Shown: one piece after another, positions 1 to 9,404 of the stretch
How the letters are laid out: each line of letters opens with the position of its first letter
Numbering within the stretch: the first letter of the stretch is position 1
NCBI RefSeq assembly: GCF_039634365.2
Contig: NZ_CP155079.2
Span: 3,906,001-3,970,000, forward strand
Reading direction: 5' to 3'
Origin: Mucilaginibacter sp. PAMB04168
Lineage (GTDB): Bacteria > Bacteroidota > Bacteroidia > Sphingobacteriales > Sphingobacteriaceae
DNA length: 64,000 bases
Position numbers and translations under genes: made by a program
The notes under the pieces: generated by a model
What the model was told of the DNA's origin: nothing
What the model saw: the letters and a program-made list of their open reading frames with translations, nothing else
The model's database searches: none

Positions 1-825
1 TTGCTGATGGTAACTTATGTAAAACCTGCAAGTGTAACCGAATTATATAGGGACAGCATTAGAAGGACACCAAACCCGGCCCTTAAGCATGTTATTGATC
101 CGCAGTTTACTTTTGGTCCAACTTACAGTTATACTTACACCAATACTACCGAAACTTATCGTACTAATACCGTTTATTACAACGGCCGTGTGAGCTTATC
201 GGGCAATGTACTGGGTATTGTGAGCGGTGCCGATACATTAGCCGGTAACGCAAAAAAACTATTCGGAACCAACTACAACCAGTATGTTAAGCTGGAAAAT
301 GAATTCAGATTTTTTCACAAGCTTGGCCCAAAAAGCACAGTTGCTGCGCGTGTAATTGCAAGTGCTGGTTTGCCTTACGGAAACTCCACTATATTGCCGT
401 ACAGTCAACAATTCTTTATTGGCGGTGCTAACAGCTTACGCGGTTTCAGGGCTCGTTCTATCGGTCCGGGTACAGTTGATCCTCTGTCAGCAAATCCTAA
501 CGGCTTTATAGGCGATCAGTCGGGTGATATTAAATTAGAAGCCAACGTAGAATACCGTCCTCACCTTTTCAGCATTGTTTATGGCGCGCTGTTTTTCGAT
601 GCAGGTAACATATGGAACGCCAAATCTTATGCAACGCTGCCCGGCGGCACGTTCAATAAGAAGTTTTTAACCCAACTGGCTACCGATGCTGGCTTTGGTT
701 TGCGCTTTGATGCCAGCATACTGGTATTACGTACCGACTTTGGTTTCCCGCTGACCCGCCCTTACAAGTCTGATACTGCTAATGATAAAATGGTATTTAA
801 CTTAGCTATTGGGTATCCATTCTAA
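1..825 (+). CDS. Omp85/TamL-like outer-membrane barrel, 5' truncated
   Basis: C-terminal 274 residues of an outer-membrane protein of the BamA/TamA (bacterial surface antigen) superfamily; the window edge removes the N-terminal part, so the first codon here is not a real start. Direct signs are the alternating aromatic strands, the segment FFIGGANSLRGF near residues 139-150, which carries the LRGF form of the conserved (V/I)RG(F/Y) loop-6 motif, the FFDAGN strand and a terminal Phe (GYPF) as expected for a BAM-recognised beta signal. In Bacteroidota such proteins are often TamL-like lipoproteins acting in outer-membrane assembly. The exact subfamily cannot be fixed without the POTRA region. 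A strong terminator follows directly. Confidence 0.85.
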   Translation: MLMVTYVKPASVTELYRDSIRRTPNPALKHVIDPQFTFGPTYSYTYTNTTETYRTNTVYYNGRVSLSGNVLGIVSGADTLAGNAKKLFGTNYNQYVKLENEFRFFHKLGPKSTVAARVIASAGLPYGNSTILPYSQQFFIGGANSLRGFRARSIGPGTVDPLSANPNGFIGDQSGDIKLEANVEYRPHLFSIVYGALFFDAGNIWNAKSYATLPGGTFNKKFLTQLATDAGFGLRFDASILVLRTDFGFPLTRPYKSDTANDKMVFNLAIGYPF

Positions 826-841
826 ATACTGACAACAAAAT

Positions 842-880
842 AAAAAACGCCATCTCGTACTACGTGGATGGCGTTTTTAT
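842..880 (+). terminator. Rho-independent terminator after the Omp85 gene
   Basis: AAAAACGCCATC at 843-854 pairs perfectly with GATGGCGTTTTT at 867-878 around a 12-nt loop, giving a hairpin flanked by A and T runs 17 bp after the stop codon of the Omp85 gene. It overlaps a GTG that could be read as the start of the next gene. Confidence 0.9.
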
Positions 881-917
881 TTTAATACCGTTTACTATTC
901 TGTTACTTTTACCGCTC

Positions 918-1346
918 ATGAATATCAACATTCCGCTTCATATCATCGATATGCAAGGCGACGGCTATCACCTACTGGTTGACGTCAAAATTGGCCGTAA
1001 AGCCTACAAACTTGTGTTAGATACCGGTGCATCAAAAACGGTTTTTGATCACCAAACGCTATTACAGACTCCTAATAAGATTGATATCGAATCTACCAAC
1101 AGATTTTCAGCCGGCTTGGGCACGTTATCCATGGAATCTTTCACGGCAGTTATACCCGAGTTAAAGCTGGGACGTTTTAAATTGACCGGCTTTGAGGTTG
1201 CTATCTTAGACCTCTCAACCATTAATCAGGCCTATGCTCAATTCAACCACCCGCAGGTGCTGGGCGTACTTGGCGGCGATATTTTAATGGAATACAATGC
1301 GGTGATAGATTACGGAAAGAAAACCCTGAAATTAAAGCAAATGTAA
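918..1346 (+). CDS. Retropepsin-like aspartyl protease family protein
   Basis: A 142-residue protein with the single-lobe aspartic protease signature LDTGASKTVFD near residue 35, a DTGAS active-site motif, and the later hydrophobic segment VLGVLGGDILMEY matching the second conserved G-D region of clan AA proteins. Such proteins act as dimers in retropepsins, but many bacterial relatives have unknown substrates. I prefer the ATG at 918: the frame opens at a GTG at 864, but that codon lies inside the right arm of the preceding terminator hairpin. The longer form would add a hydrophobic segment rich in Leu and Ile that could act as a membrane anchor, so the 5' end is not settled. No obvious operon partner; the next gene converges. 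Confidence 0.75.
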   Translation: MNINIPLHIIDMQGDGYHLLVDVKIGRKAYKLVLDTGASKTVFDHQTLLQTPNKIDIESTNRFSAGLGTLSMESFTAVIPELKLGRFKLTGFEVAILDLSTINQAYAQFNHPQVLGVLGGDILMEYNAVIDYGKKTLKLKQM

Positions 1347-1422
1347 AAGAATCGGTGATGACCGAGGGTCATGATGGTCTAAAATGCCAAATTACATCTT
1401 GTCTCTTGCCTCTTACGTACAT

Positions 1423-3330
1423 CTAACCTAATACGCTGTTGGTAAAATCCATCTTTATTTTCGATTGGAAATTGCCAATCACTTTAAAGATCTCCTTCAG
1501 AGTTACCCGCTCAATTTTAGTAAGGCTGGATAGGTCAATGTAATTATCGGGTGAGGCTTTATCGTAAATAATTTGCACGGCTTGTTTTTTAAGGCGCATG
1601 CTCATTAAAAAGTAATATGATTGTGAAAGCTCATGGTAAGCCGTTTCTGAGAATACTTCCAACTTGCGCAATGCTTTCATCCGCTCACCTGTATTTACTT
1701 CAAAAACACGGTTCTTTAAGGCGTATACCCGCACCAGATCCACAATAGGCGTCATTGCTTTTTTAATATCAAACACTTCCCGCTCATTCTTTTTAAACGT
1801 GCGTATGGTGTTAAAAAAGGTTAGCGGCGGCTCATACTGCAAGGCATTTATGGCCATGTTATGGAACAACTTGTCCATAGGCTTTTGCAATTCCTCGTTT
1901 AAAAACTCGTGCAACTCATCCATAATAGACGCATCTCCATACACAAAACGGCAATCAAAAAAGGTAGAAAAATTAATCACCGTTTCGGGCAGCGATTCAG
2001 CCATCCAGCTTATATAATTACGTTTCCAGTGCGAAAGTGAATGCGTCCATTTTGGGTTTTGCGCCATAAAACCTCCGGTGCAGTAACTAATGCCAATACT
2101 ATTTAACCGGCCTGATACCTGCTGTGCAAAGTCGAGAAAATACTCCCTTACTTCTTCTCGGTGTTCGTTGGCCTTATCCTCGTAAATAATGGCATTGTCT
2201 TGGTCGGTCTTAAAAGTTTGCTCCTTGCGTCCTTCACTACCCAATACCATAAACACAAATTTGGCCGGCGGTAAACCTACCACATCAATAGTGCTTTCAA
2301 TTACTTTTTGCGCAATGGTATCGGCAATAGTGCTAATTACCTGGTTGGCAATCTGGGCGTTTACACCGCGCTCCAACAACTGGTTTACAAAGTGCGGTAC
2401 CGAATCCCATTTACGTTTCAGCTCTTCATCACTTACTGCAGATTTAACCGACTGTATGAACACCAGAGGCGATTGTGCCTGTTCGCTCAGCAGTTTGTTA
2501 CGGCTTAAAAAGCCAACGTATTGGCCATCCTTTTTTACCAGTAAGTAACGTGTTTTGGTACTGAACATCATCAGCACAGCCTCATACACATAAGCTTCCA
2601 CATCAATGGCAACAATGGGGTTATCCATTACGCTGCTTACAGCATCAGCGGCACTGCGTTGCTGGGCAATTACCTTATCACGCAGGGTAATATCGGTTAC
2701 GTAGCCAACTATATGGTTCGCTTCGTCGGTTACAAAAAGGCAACTTACTTTATGCGAAGCCATGTGTGCGGCCGCTTCAAAAATAGGTGTATCGCCCGTA
2801 CATTGCACAATGGGACGATACTCTACACTCTCAATTTTACGCGAATAAATCTGATCGGCAGCCAAATAGCTTTCCTCAAAGGCGGCAGGGCGCTTAAAGA
2901 AATGCACAAACTCCTCATTTTGCATGCGCTTGCCAAACTCGGCGGTAAAGTACAGGAAGAAATCCTCATATGCCTTGCACAGGGCCCTGAAGTCTTTACG
3001 GTGCAAAAAATAAACCAGCGTACCTTTTTTGGCAATTACCGTGCGTAACGATTGCCTGCGGTTAAGCAACACCGAAACGCCGCCATAACAAAAACCAGCA
3101 TCGTGGTATTCTATCAGGCGCTTATTTTGTATACTATCATAAAAAAACGACTCATACTGCCCTTTAACGATAATGTCTACCCCTTTCAGCTTGGTGGTTT
3201 CCTGCTGGTATATAATCGTATCTTTTTTATAACTTACTTCCTGTAGCTGTTCCGCAACGCTTTGCAAAACCTCTATGGGTAAGAGATTAAAGGGGGTGAT
3301 GCTTTGCAAATATTTTACACGCTCATTCAT
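1423..3330 (-). CDS. cNMP-binding/CBS-pair/DUF294 nucleotidyltransferase-like protein
   Basis: A 635-residue soluble signalling protein. Residues about 15-125 resemble a cyclic-nucleotide-binding jelly roll; residues about 165-285 form two CBS motifs, an adenine-nucleotide sensor; from about 350 there is a DUF294 nucleotidyltransferase-like domain with GSEGRKEQ (364-371) and the metal-binding-type DQD (376-378), followed by the helical DUF294 C-terminal domain. Family members resemble the GlnD uridylyltransferase head, but no substrate is known. Its ATG overlaps the stop of the upstream exonuclease gene (ATGA, 3327-3330), so the two are almost certainly co-translated. A nucleotide-gated nucleotidyltransferase role is inference. 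Confidence 0.88.
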   Translation of the reverse strand: MNERVKYLQSITPFNLLPIEVLQSVAEQLQEVSYKKDTIIYQQETTKLKGVDIIVKGQYESFFYDSIQNKRLIEYHDAGFCYGGVSVLLNRRQSLRTVIAKKGTLVYFLHRKDFRALCKAYEDFFLYFTAEFGKRMQNEEFVHFFKRPAAFEESYLAADQIYSRKIESVEYRPIVQCTGDTPIFEAAAHMASHKVSCLFVTDEANHIVGYVTDITLRDKVIAQQRSAADAVSSVMDNPIVAIDVEAYVYEAVLMMFSTKTRYLLVKKDGQYVGFLSRNKLLSEQAQSPLVFIQSVKSAVSDEELKRKWDSVPHFVNQLLERGVNAQIANQVISTIADTIAQKVIESTIDVVGLPPAKFVFMVLGSEGRKEQTFKTDQDNAIIYEDKANEHREEVREYFLDFAQQVSGRLNSIGISYCTGGFMAQNPKWTHSLSHWKRNYISWMAESLPETVINFSTFFDCRFVYGDASIMDELHEFLNEELQKPMDKLFHNMAINALQYEPPLTFFNTIRTFKKNEREVFDIKKAMTPIVDLVRVYALKNRVFEVNTGERMKALRKLEVFSETAYHELSQSYYFLMSMRLKKQAVQIIYDKASPDNYIDLSSLTKIERVTLKEIFKVIGNFQSKIKMDFTNSVLG

Positions 3331-4031
3331 AGATGGTGTGCTAATAGAATTATCAGTATCAAAATTACCAGCGGAATAAATACTTGTAATAACTTGCCCG
3401 ATTTTGCTTTCAAATTTTTGATTCCGGCCTGGTCCTGCTGCAGGCTAATTAGCTTCTCATTCATTTCCCCTCTGTGCATCAGTTCGAAAAAGCACTGCGC
3501 TGTAGCCTCGGCATCATTTAGGGCATTATGCTGGTTTTGCATTGGTTTATAAAACAAATAAGCATATAAATCGCCCAGCAGCAAGCTTTGCGGCATAGGG
3601 TTCCAGATGAATTGGGTAGTAGCCAGCATGGTGCAAAACAGGGGTAATTGCGGCAGTGGATTATCTATACCGGCCCGGTAAAAATCGGCGCCCAGTACAT
3701 GATAATCCAGCTGCACAAAATGGCCTACCACCAGTGGCTGATATTTATTCAGGTCATCAGCTAACATTTCCATTACCTGGTTACGCAATTTGCCTTTTAC
3801 AGCCAGTATACCCGGGTTAATGCCATGTATTTCCATAGCCCGTGGCGTTATAAAAAAATCGGTGTTAAGTATATAATGGGTTTCGCGTTTTACTTCCTGA
3901 CCGTCAGGAGTATATACCAGCCAGCTTACCTGTACGGCCGATGGCCAATTACCCTCCGCCGAATATGGCAGGTGCCAGTTAACCGGCAAGCCGGATGTTT
4001 CAACATCTACAAAGAGGAGGTAATTGGTCAC
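3327..4031 (-). CDS. DEDD-type 3'-5' exonuclease with C-terminal membrane anchor
   Basis: A 234-residue DnaQ-like exonuclease. Exo I is VDVETSG (D9, E11), Exo II is the VGHFVQLDYHV region, and Exo III is HNALNDAEA with the H-x4-D pattern of DEDDh enzymes. Catalytic residues appear complete, so it probably removes nucleotides from DNA or RNA 3' ends using two metals. The last 20 residues (around VFIPLVILILIILLAHHL) are a hydrophobic helix, which would tail-anchor the enzyme in the cytoplasmic membrane; that is unusual for the family. It is the first gene of a two-gene unit with the DUF294 protein, a pairing found in other bacteria. Replicative proofreading is unlikely given the anchor. Confidence 0.85.
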   Translation of the reverse strand: MTNYLLFVDVETSGLPVNWHLPYSAEGNWPSAVQVSWLVYTPDGQEVKRETHYILNTDFFITPRAMEIHGINPGILAVKGKLRNQVMEMLADDLNKYQPLVVGHFVQLDYHVLGADFYRAGIDNPLPQLPLFCTMLATTQFIWNPMPQSLLLGDLYAYLFYKPMQNQHNALNDAEATAQCFFELMHRGEMNEKLISLQQDQAGIKNLKAKSGKLLQVFIPLVILILIILLAHHL

Positions 4032-4103
4032 CAGTGGTTAGTAATTGTTTGCTTGGGCAAAATACTAAATTACAACCATTAATACCGATATTGATTTAAA
4101 GCA

Positions 4104-4790
4104 TCAGCCGTTTACCAAAGTGTATTTCTCTTCTAACTCTTTACAGGCTTCAATAGCATGAAGCTGCGTTTTATTAATGGCGTAAAAAATGACCGATAGT
4201 AGTAAAATCACCAGCGCCCATACTATGCCCATAAATTCTTCTTGTAGCCGTTGGTAAACTTTTAGCTGTATAAACAGGAGGTTATAAACCTGGAATGCTG
4301 TGGTACTAATGAGCAGATAACTGTTACCTGTTTTAAAAGTAAGCATTCGACTATATCGCTTAAAACGGATTTCGTTAGCTATAGCGTAAAAAATCAGTAC
4401 CAAAAGCATCAAAAAACCGGTAACACCAAACAGGTATTGTGGTCGCTGAATAGAGTTAAATAGGATGGAAAGTAAATATCCTATGCCCAGCATCAATGGT
4501 ATTGTTTTCCAGTTAACCACAGTGTAAAGGTTTTGCTTAAACATACGCAGGTAGCGTGTGCGCAGGTTGCTGCGCATGCTGTCTTCAAAAACACTAAAAC
4601 CTAACGGACCAAATTCGGAATGTACCAAACCAATAGCATCAGTTAAAAGCAACGTAGGCTTAGCAGCCATCAACTCCTCAACCCGGCAGCATACGTGATC
4701 AATAATTTCCATCTGCAAATCGGGCTCGGTAAAGCCGCGCTTGGAAACAAACTGTTTGATCTGATTGATATCAACTGCTGTGAGGGTCAT
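4104..4790 (-). CDS. PadR-associated membrane protein, HAAS-like N-terminus (second copy)
   Basis: A 228-residue protein: a helical cytoplasmic part of about 90 residues containing the MEIIDHVCCRVEE segment, then four predicted membrane helices (WKTIPLMLGIGYLLSIL, FLMLLVLIFYAI, LLISTTAFQVYNLLFI and WALVILLLSVIFYAI). It resembles the neighbouring upstream protein in layout and is probably a diverged paralogue. Its ATG overlaps the stop of that gene (4787-4790). The N-terminal helices resemble the HAAS/DUF1700-type sensor domains found next to PadR regulators, which I infer rather than prove. Role likely signal reception at the membrane coupled to PadR. Confidence 0.7.
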   Translation of the reverse strand: MTLTAVDINQIKQFVSKRGFTEPDLQMEIIDHVCCRVEELMAAKPTLLLTDAIGLVHSEFGPLGFSVFEDSMRSNLRTRYLRMFKQNLYTVVNWKTIPLMLGIGYLLSILFNSIQRPQYLFGVTGFLMLLVLIFYAIANEIRFKRYSRMLTFKTGNSYLLISTTAFQVYNLLFIQLKVYQRLQEEFMGIVWALVILLLSVIFYAINKTQLHAIEACKELEEKYTLVNG

Positions 4791-5449
4791 GACACCAGCG
4801 AAGTTTTTAAATTTTGCTGAAATACTTTAACAGCACTGACACTGTAAATGATTAAAATTGCAGCCGCTACCGCAACCAGTGACGCATGAGCCTGCAACAT
4901 AAATTTATAGTTTTGCTGCTTTGAAAACAAAGCCGGTAAAAAAATAAGCATGTTAAACAGTGATATGCCTAAGGTACCTAAGTTGTTGGCGCTGCTTTCT
5001 TTAACAGAAGCTTTATATTTCCTGCTCCAACGGTTGCAGGGTGCTATACGGTACCACATCACGGCTGGCATCATTACCGCTGTAAACAAAATGAGCATTA
5101 AAAGCTTACGGGATATATAGTCGGCCGAAAAGTAAAAGCTTACGGCGACCAGCAGGGTAAATGCAATGAACGGAACACGAAAATAACTTTTTACCTCTAC
5201 CCACAAGGCGTTCCTGAATTGACTTTGCACGTTCTTTTCACGGCCTTTCTCTAATTCTTTGATGTTATCCCAACCGCCAAATTCCTGCTTGATGATTGTA
5301 TCCGCAATTAAGTGTGGAGGTGTATCATCCTCATCTTCTTCGATAGCAGTGAGTATATGATCGTACAATTCGTCAAAGGTTTCGCGGTACTTCAGCCGGT
5401 TCCAAAGCACCTCGCGGATATTTTCCTGCTGTGCAACGGTCATTTTCAT
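4787..5449 (-). CDS. PadR-associated membrane protein, HAAS-like N-terminus (first copy)
   Basis: A 220-residue protein with an acidic helical N-terminal domain (FDELYDHILTAIEEDEDD near residues 19-36) followed by four membrane helices (VPFIAFTLLVAVSFYF, MLILFTAVMMPAVMW, LGISLFNMLIFLPALF, LVAVAAAILIIYSV). The ELYDHI core matches the consensus feel of HAAS/DUF1048/DUF1700 domains that accompany PadR-family repressors. Start and stop codons overlap on both sides (5446-5449 and 4787-4790), so padR and the two membrane proteins form a tightly coupled three-gene unit. Function not established; a membrane sensor that controls PadR is the working idea. Confidence 0.7.
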   Translation of the reverse strand: MKMTVAQQENIREVLWNRLKYRETFDELYDHILTAIEEDEDDTPPHLIADTIIKQEFGGWDNIKELEKGREKNVQSQFRNALWVEVKSYFRVPFIAFTLLVAVSFYFSADYISRKLLMLILFTAVMMPAVMWYRIAPCNRWSRKYKASVKESSANNLGTLGISLFNMLIFLPALFSKQQNYKFMLQAHASLVAVAAAILIIYSVSAVKVFQQNLKTSLVS

Positions 5450-5784
5450 GCGGTGTGTGATTTTAGGTTTAACAATAGCTGCAGTTGTTCAATAAATGCC
5501 TGGGCTTCCTGCAGCTTGCTGCTTACTTCCTGCCCTCCTTGTTGGGTTAACCGGTAATATTTGCGCACACGGTTATCTACTACTTCGTTAAAGGTTTCCA
5601 GTAGCCCGTCAGCTTCCAGCTTGTGCAAGGCAGGATACAAGGCGCCTTCAGTCAACTTCAATTCGCCTGCGGTAAGATCTTTTACTTTTTGAGTAATTTC
5701 ATAACCATACATTTGCTTATTATCCTCCAATAGTTTGAGGATGATGGTTTGTAAAGTTCCTTTTAATAAAGGGCTTGTGCTCAT
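5446..5784 (-). CDS. PadR family transcriptional regulator
   Basis: A 112-residue winged-helix protein with the PadR pattern: LLKGTLQTIILKLLED at the N-terminus, YGYEITQKV as helix 2, the recognition segment LTEGALYPALHKLEADGLL, a wing with RVRKYYRLTQQG, and a C-terminal dimerisation helix. PadR proteins bind palindromic operators as dimers and usually repress neighbouring genes. It opens a three-gene unit with two membrane proteins. A TACATTTG box lies only 5 nt upstream of the ATG and a perfect 7-bp-arm palindrome lies just beyond it, suggesting autoregulation. Confident in family, not in ligand. Confidence 0.93.
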   Translation of the reverse strand: MSTSPLLKGTLQTIILKLLEDNKQMYGYEITQKVKDLTAGELKLTEGALYPALHKLEADGLLETFNEVVDNRVRKYYRLTQQGGQEVSSKLQEAQAFIEQLQLLLNLKSHTA

Positions 5785-5789
5785 ATAAG

Positions 5790-5797
5790 CAAATGTA
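5790..5797 (-). promoter_or_regulatory. -7 element of the padR unit
   Basis: Complement reads TACATTTG, an exact match to the Bacteroidota TAnnTTTG -7 element. It ends 5 nt before the padR ATG, so the mRNA may be leaderless or nearly so. Confidence 0.6.
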
Positions 5798-5810
5798 TAA
5801 CTTTTTTATA

Positions 5811-5829
5811 TACCTAAGAAAATTAGGTA
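5811..5829. promoter_or_regulatory. Palindromic candidate operator upstream of padR
   Basis: TACCTAA at 5811-5817, a 5-bp spacer GAAAA, and TTAGGTA at 5823-5829 form a perfect inverted repeat about 14-31 bp upstream of the padR -7 box, where it would overlap the -33 region. The same arms recur at 13767-13784. Likely a PadR site, by inference from position. Confidence 0.55.
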
Positions 5830-5845
5830 ATTCATTTTAACCAAA

Positions 5846-5875
5846 AAAAGCCCTGCTTATTTAAGCAGGGCTTTT
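5846..5875 (-). terminator. Terminator of gyrB
   Basis: AAAAGCCCTGCTTA at 5846-5859 pairs perfectly with TAAGCAGGGCTTTT at 5862-5875, a 14-bp stem with A/T flanks. It lies between the gyrB stop and the padR promoter and can work in either direction. Confidence 0.9.
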
Positions 5876-5935
5876 GCTTTACCTCTATTTCTAAAGAGAT
5901 TGATATTTATCTCGCAAAAACGTTATAAACACTAA

Positions 5936-7912
<1,977 letters not shown>

Positions 7913-7916
7913 CTAA

Positions 7917-7924
7917 CAAATATA
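7917..7924 (-). promoter_or_regulatory. -7 element of gyrB
   Basis: Complement reads TATATTTG, an exact TAnnTTTG match, 22 bp upstream of the gyrB ATG in an AT-rich spacer. Confidence 0.65.
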
Positions 7925-8014
7925 CGCTTTTTTGAGCAATTTAAACGTATGTTGATAACTTGGGCAGTCACACACAGGTCATTAAAAATGATTAGGATAG
8001 TGCGATTGAAATGA

Positions 8015-8022
8015 TATATTTG
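8015..8022 (+). promoter_or_regulatory. -7 element of the OmpH-like lipoprotein gene
   Basis: TATATTTG exactly matches TAnnTTTG and lies 23 bp before the preferred ATG at 8046. Confidence 0.6.
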
Positions 8023-8045
8023 TGAAATTTTTTTAATTGAGCAAG

Positions 8046-8657
8046 ATGAAAACCCCGGCTTCGATGATATCGAAAATTACTTTAAGCTTATTACTGGCAG
8101 GAAGCTTAGCCGCCTGCAACCAGAACAAAACCGAAGAAAAAACTACAGCTGCCACACCAGCGGCAACCTCTGCTTCTGCAACACCTAAGGCTGAAGAAAT
8201 TGTATTTGTAAACTCTGACTCATTGTTAACCAAGTACGATTACTTTAAAGACATGAGCGCGCGTTTGGAGAAAAAAGGCAAAGCTGCACAGGCCGACCTT
8301 GTGAACAGAGGCCAGGCTTTTCAACGTGAAGTGGCCGAGTATCAAAAAGCTGCTGCTACCATGCCTGCCGATCAGCGCCAGGCTACCGAGCAACGCCTGC
8401 AACGCAAACAGCAGGAATTACAAGCTTACCAGCAAAATGCAGGAGCCCAGGTACAAAATGACCAGGCCGGCGAGCAGGCTAAACTTTATGAAAAAGTTGC
8501 CGAGTTTTTGAAAACTTATGCTAAAGATAAAGGCTACAAGATGGTAATGACCTACCAAAAAGGCAACAGTGGTATTTTATACGGCGACCCAAGCCTGGAT
8601 ATAACCAGCGATGTGGTTAAAAAACTAAATGAGGCTTACGCTAAAGACAAAAAATAA
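8046..8657 (+). CDS. OmpH/Skp-family lipoprotein
   Basis: A 203-residue secreted protein with a lipoprotein signal ending LLLAGSLAAC (Cys at about residue 23), an Ala/Thr-rich linker, then an OmpH-like domain: a VFVNSDSLLTKYDYFKDM strand-helix start, a long charged coiled-coil of Gln, Ala and Lys residues, and the ending YGDPSLDITSDVVKKLNEAY typical of the family. Skp/OmpH proteins hold unfolded outer-membrane proteins in the periplasm as jellyfish-like trimers; the lipid anchor here would tether it. An ATG at 8046 is chosen over a TTG three codons upstream. A terminator follows at 8697. Confidence 0.85.
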   Translation: MKTPASMISKITLSLLLAGSLAACNQNKTEEKTTAATPAATSASATPKAEEIVFVNSDSLLTKYDYFKDMSARLEKKGKAAQADLVNRGQAFQREVAEYQKAAATMPADQRQATEQRLQRKQQELQAYQQNAGAQVQNDQAGEQAKLYEKVAEFLKTYAKDKGYKMVMTYQKGNSGILYGDPSLDITSDVVKKLNEAYAKDKK

Positions 8658-8696
8658 TAGCCTAACTCTCCCTGGAGGGATGGAACAAATATAGAG

Positions 8697-8732
8697 TGCC
8701 TTCTGCTGATCAAAAGCAGAAGGCATTATTTT
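8697..8732 (+). terminator. Terminator of the OmpH-like gene
   Basis: TGCCTTCTGCT at 8697-8707 pairs with AGCAGAAGGCA at 8715-8725 (11-bp perfect stem, 7-nt loop), followed by TTATTTTT. Confidence 0.9.
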
Positions 8733-8755
8733 TAACTACTAATTTTCACATTAAA

Positions 8756-8777
8756 GTCTTCCCTTCAGGGGGAGGAC
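8756..8777 (+). promoter_or_regulatory. Hairpin just upstream of guaD
   Basis: GTCTTCCC and GGGGGAGGAC can pair around TTCA. The hairpin is followed by GGAGGGG, an unusually strong Shine-Dalgarno-like run for this phylum, 4 nt before the guaD ATG. Pairing could expose or mask the binding site; this is inference. Confidence 0.4.
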
Positions 8778-8790
8778 TTAGGAGGGGTTT

Positions 8791-9261
8791 ATGAACCACG
8801 AAGAATTTATGCGCATGGCCATTGGCCTTTCAGAGCAAAATGTTGCGCTGGGATTGGGCGGTCCGTTTGGTGCCGTAATTGTAAAAGGTGATAAAGTTGT
8901 AGCGGCCAGCGGCAACAAGGTGGTACCCAGCAATGACCCTACTGCCCATGCCGAGGTATCGGCTATACGACTGGCCTGCCAGGAATTGGGAACCTTTAGT
9001 TTGGAAGGCTGCGTAATTTACACCAGCTGCGAGCCCTGCCCCATGTGCCTGGGCGCTATTTATTGGGCGCGGTTAGACAAGATATACTATGCCAACAACA
9101 AAAGTGATGCGGCTGCTATAGGCTTTGATGATCAGTTTATTTATGAAGAACTGGAGCGCCCGAAAGACCAACGCAAGTTACCCGTAGTAGAGTTACTGCG
9201 CGACGAAGCTTTAGGGGCATTTAAGGCTTGGGAAACTTCGGTATCGAAAACACATTATTAA
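8791..9261 (+). CDS. guaD: Guanine deaminase (CDA-fold)
   Basis: A 156-residue zinc-dependent deaminase. Zinc ligands and the catalytic Glu are in PTAHAEVSAI and the two cysteines in CEPCPMCLGAIYWAR. The segments GGPFGAVIVKGDKV and AAIGFDDQFIYEEL, and the aromatic C-terminal tail ending in HY, match the Bacillus subtilis GuaD type (guanine to xanthine plus ammonia) better than TadA or cytosine deaminase. The C-terminal swap tail is typical of GuaD dimers. The gene stands alone between two intergenic hairpins and probably serves purine salvage. Confident in the superfamily, fairly confident in guanine as substrate. Confidence 0.85.
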   Translation: MNHEEFMRMAIGLSEQNVALGLGGPFGAVIVKGDKVVAASGNKVVPSNDPTAHAEVSAIRLACQELGTFSLEGCVIYTSCEPCPMCLGAIYWARLDKIYYANNKSDAAAIGFDDQFIYEELERPKDQRKLPVVELLRDEALGAFKAWETSVSKTHY

Positions 9262-9296
9262 AATGCGGGCTCGTAAAGCGGGAGCCAATCAACGAG

Positions 9297-9393
9297 CACT
9301 GTCATTTCGATAATGGCGAGAAATCTTTTCGAAGCGGTGAACCGATGAAAATTCCTTCGGGAAGATATCTTATTGTTGTTCGGGATGACAGTG
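9297..9393. repeat. Imperfect palindromic intergenic repeat
   Basis: CACTGTCAT at 9297-9305 is the exact inverse complement of ATGACAGTG at 9385-9393, extended by wobble pairs inward (TTCGA with TTCGG), and the interior holds a second mirrored pair (GAGAAATCTTTT and GAAGATATCTTA). The roughly 97-bp element fills the gap between guaD and the SelW-like gene. Similar elements occur in many Sphingobacteriaceae genomes as far as I recall. Confidence 0.65.
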
Positions 9394-9404
9394 ACTTAAA
9401 TAAA

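Noticed and set aside
1358..1372. ATGACC-GAG-GGTCAT hairpin after the aspartyl protease
   Set aside because: Only 6 bp with a 3-nt loop and no T run, so too weak to call as a terminator.
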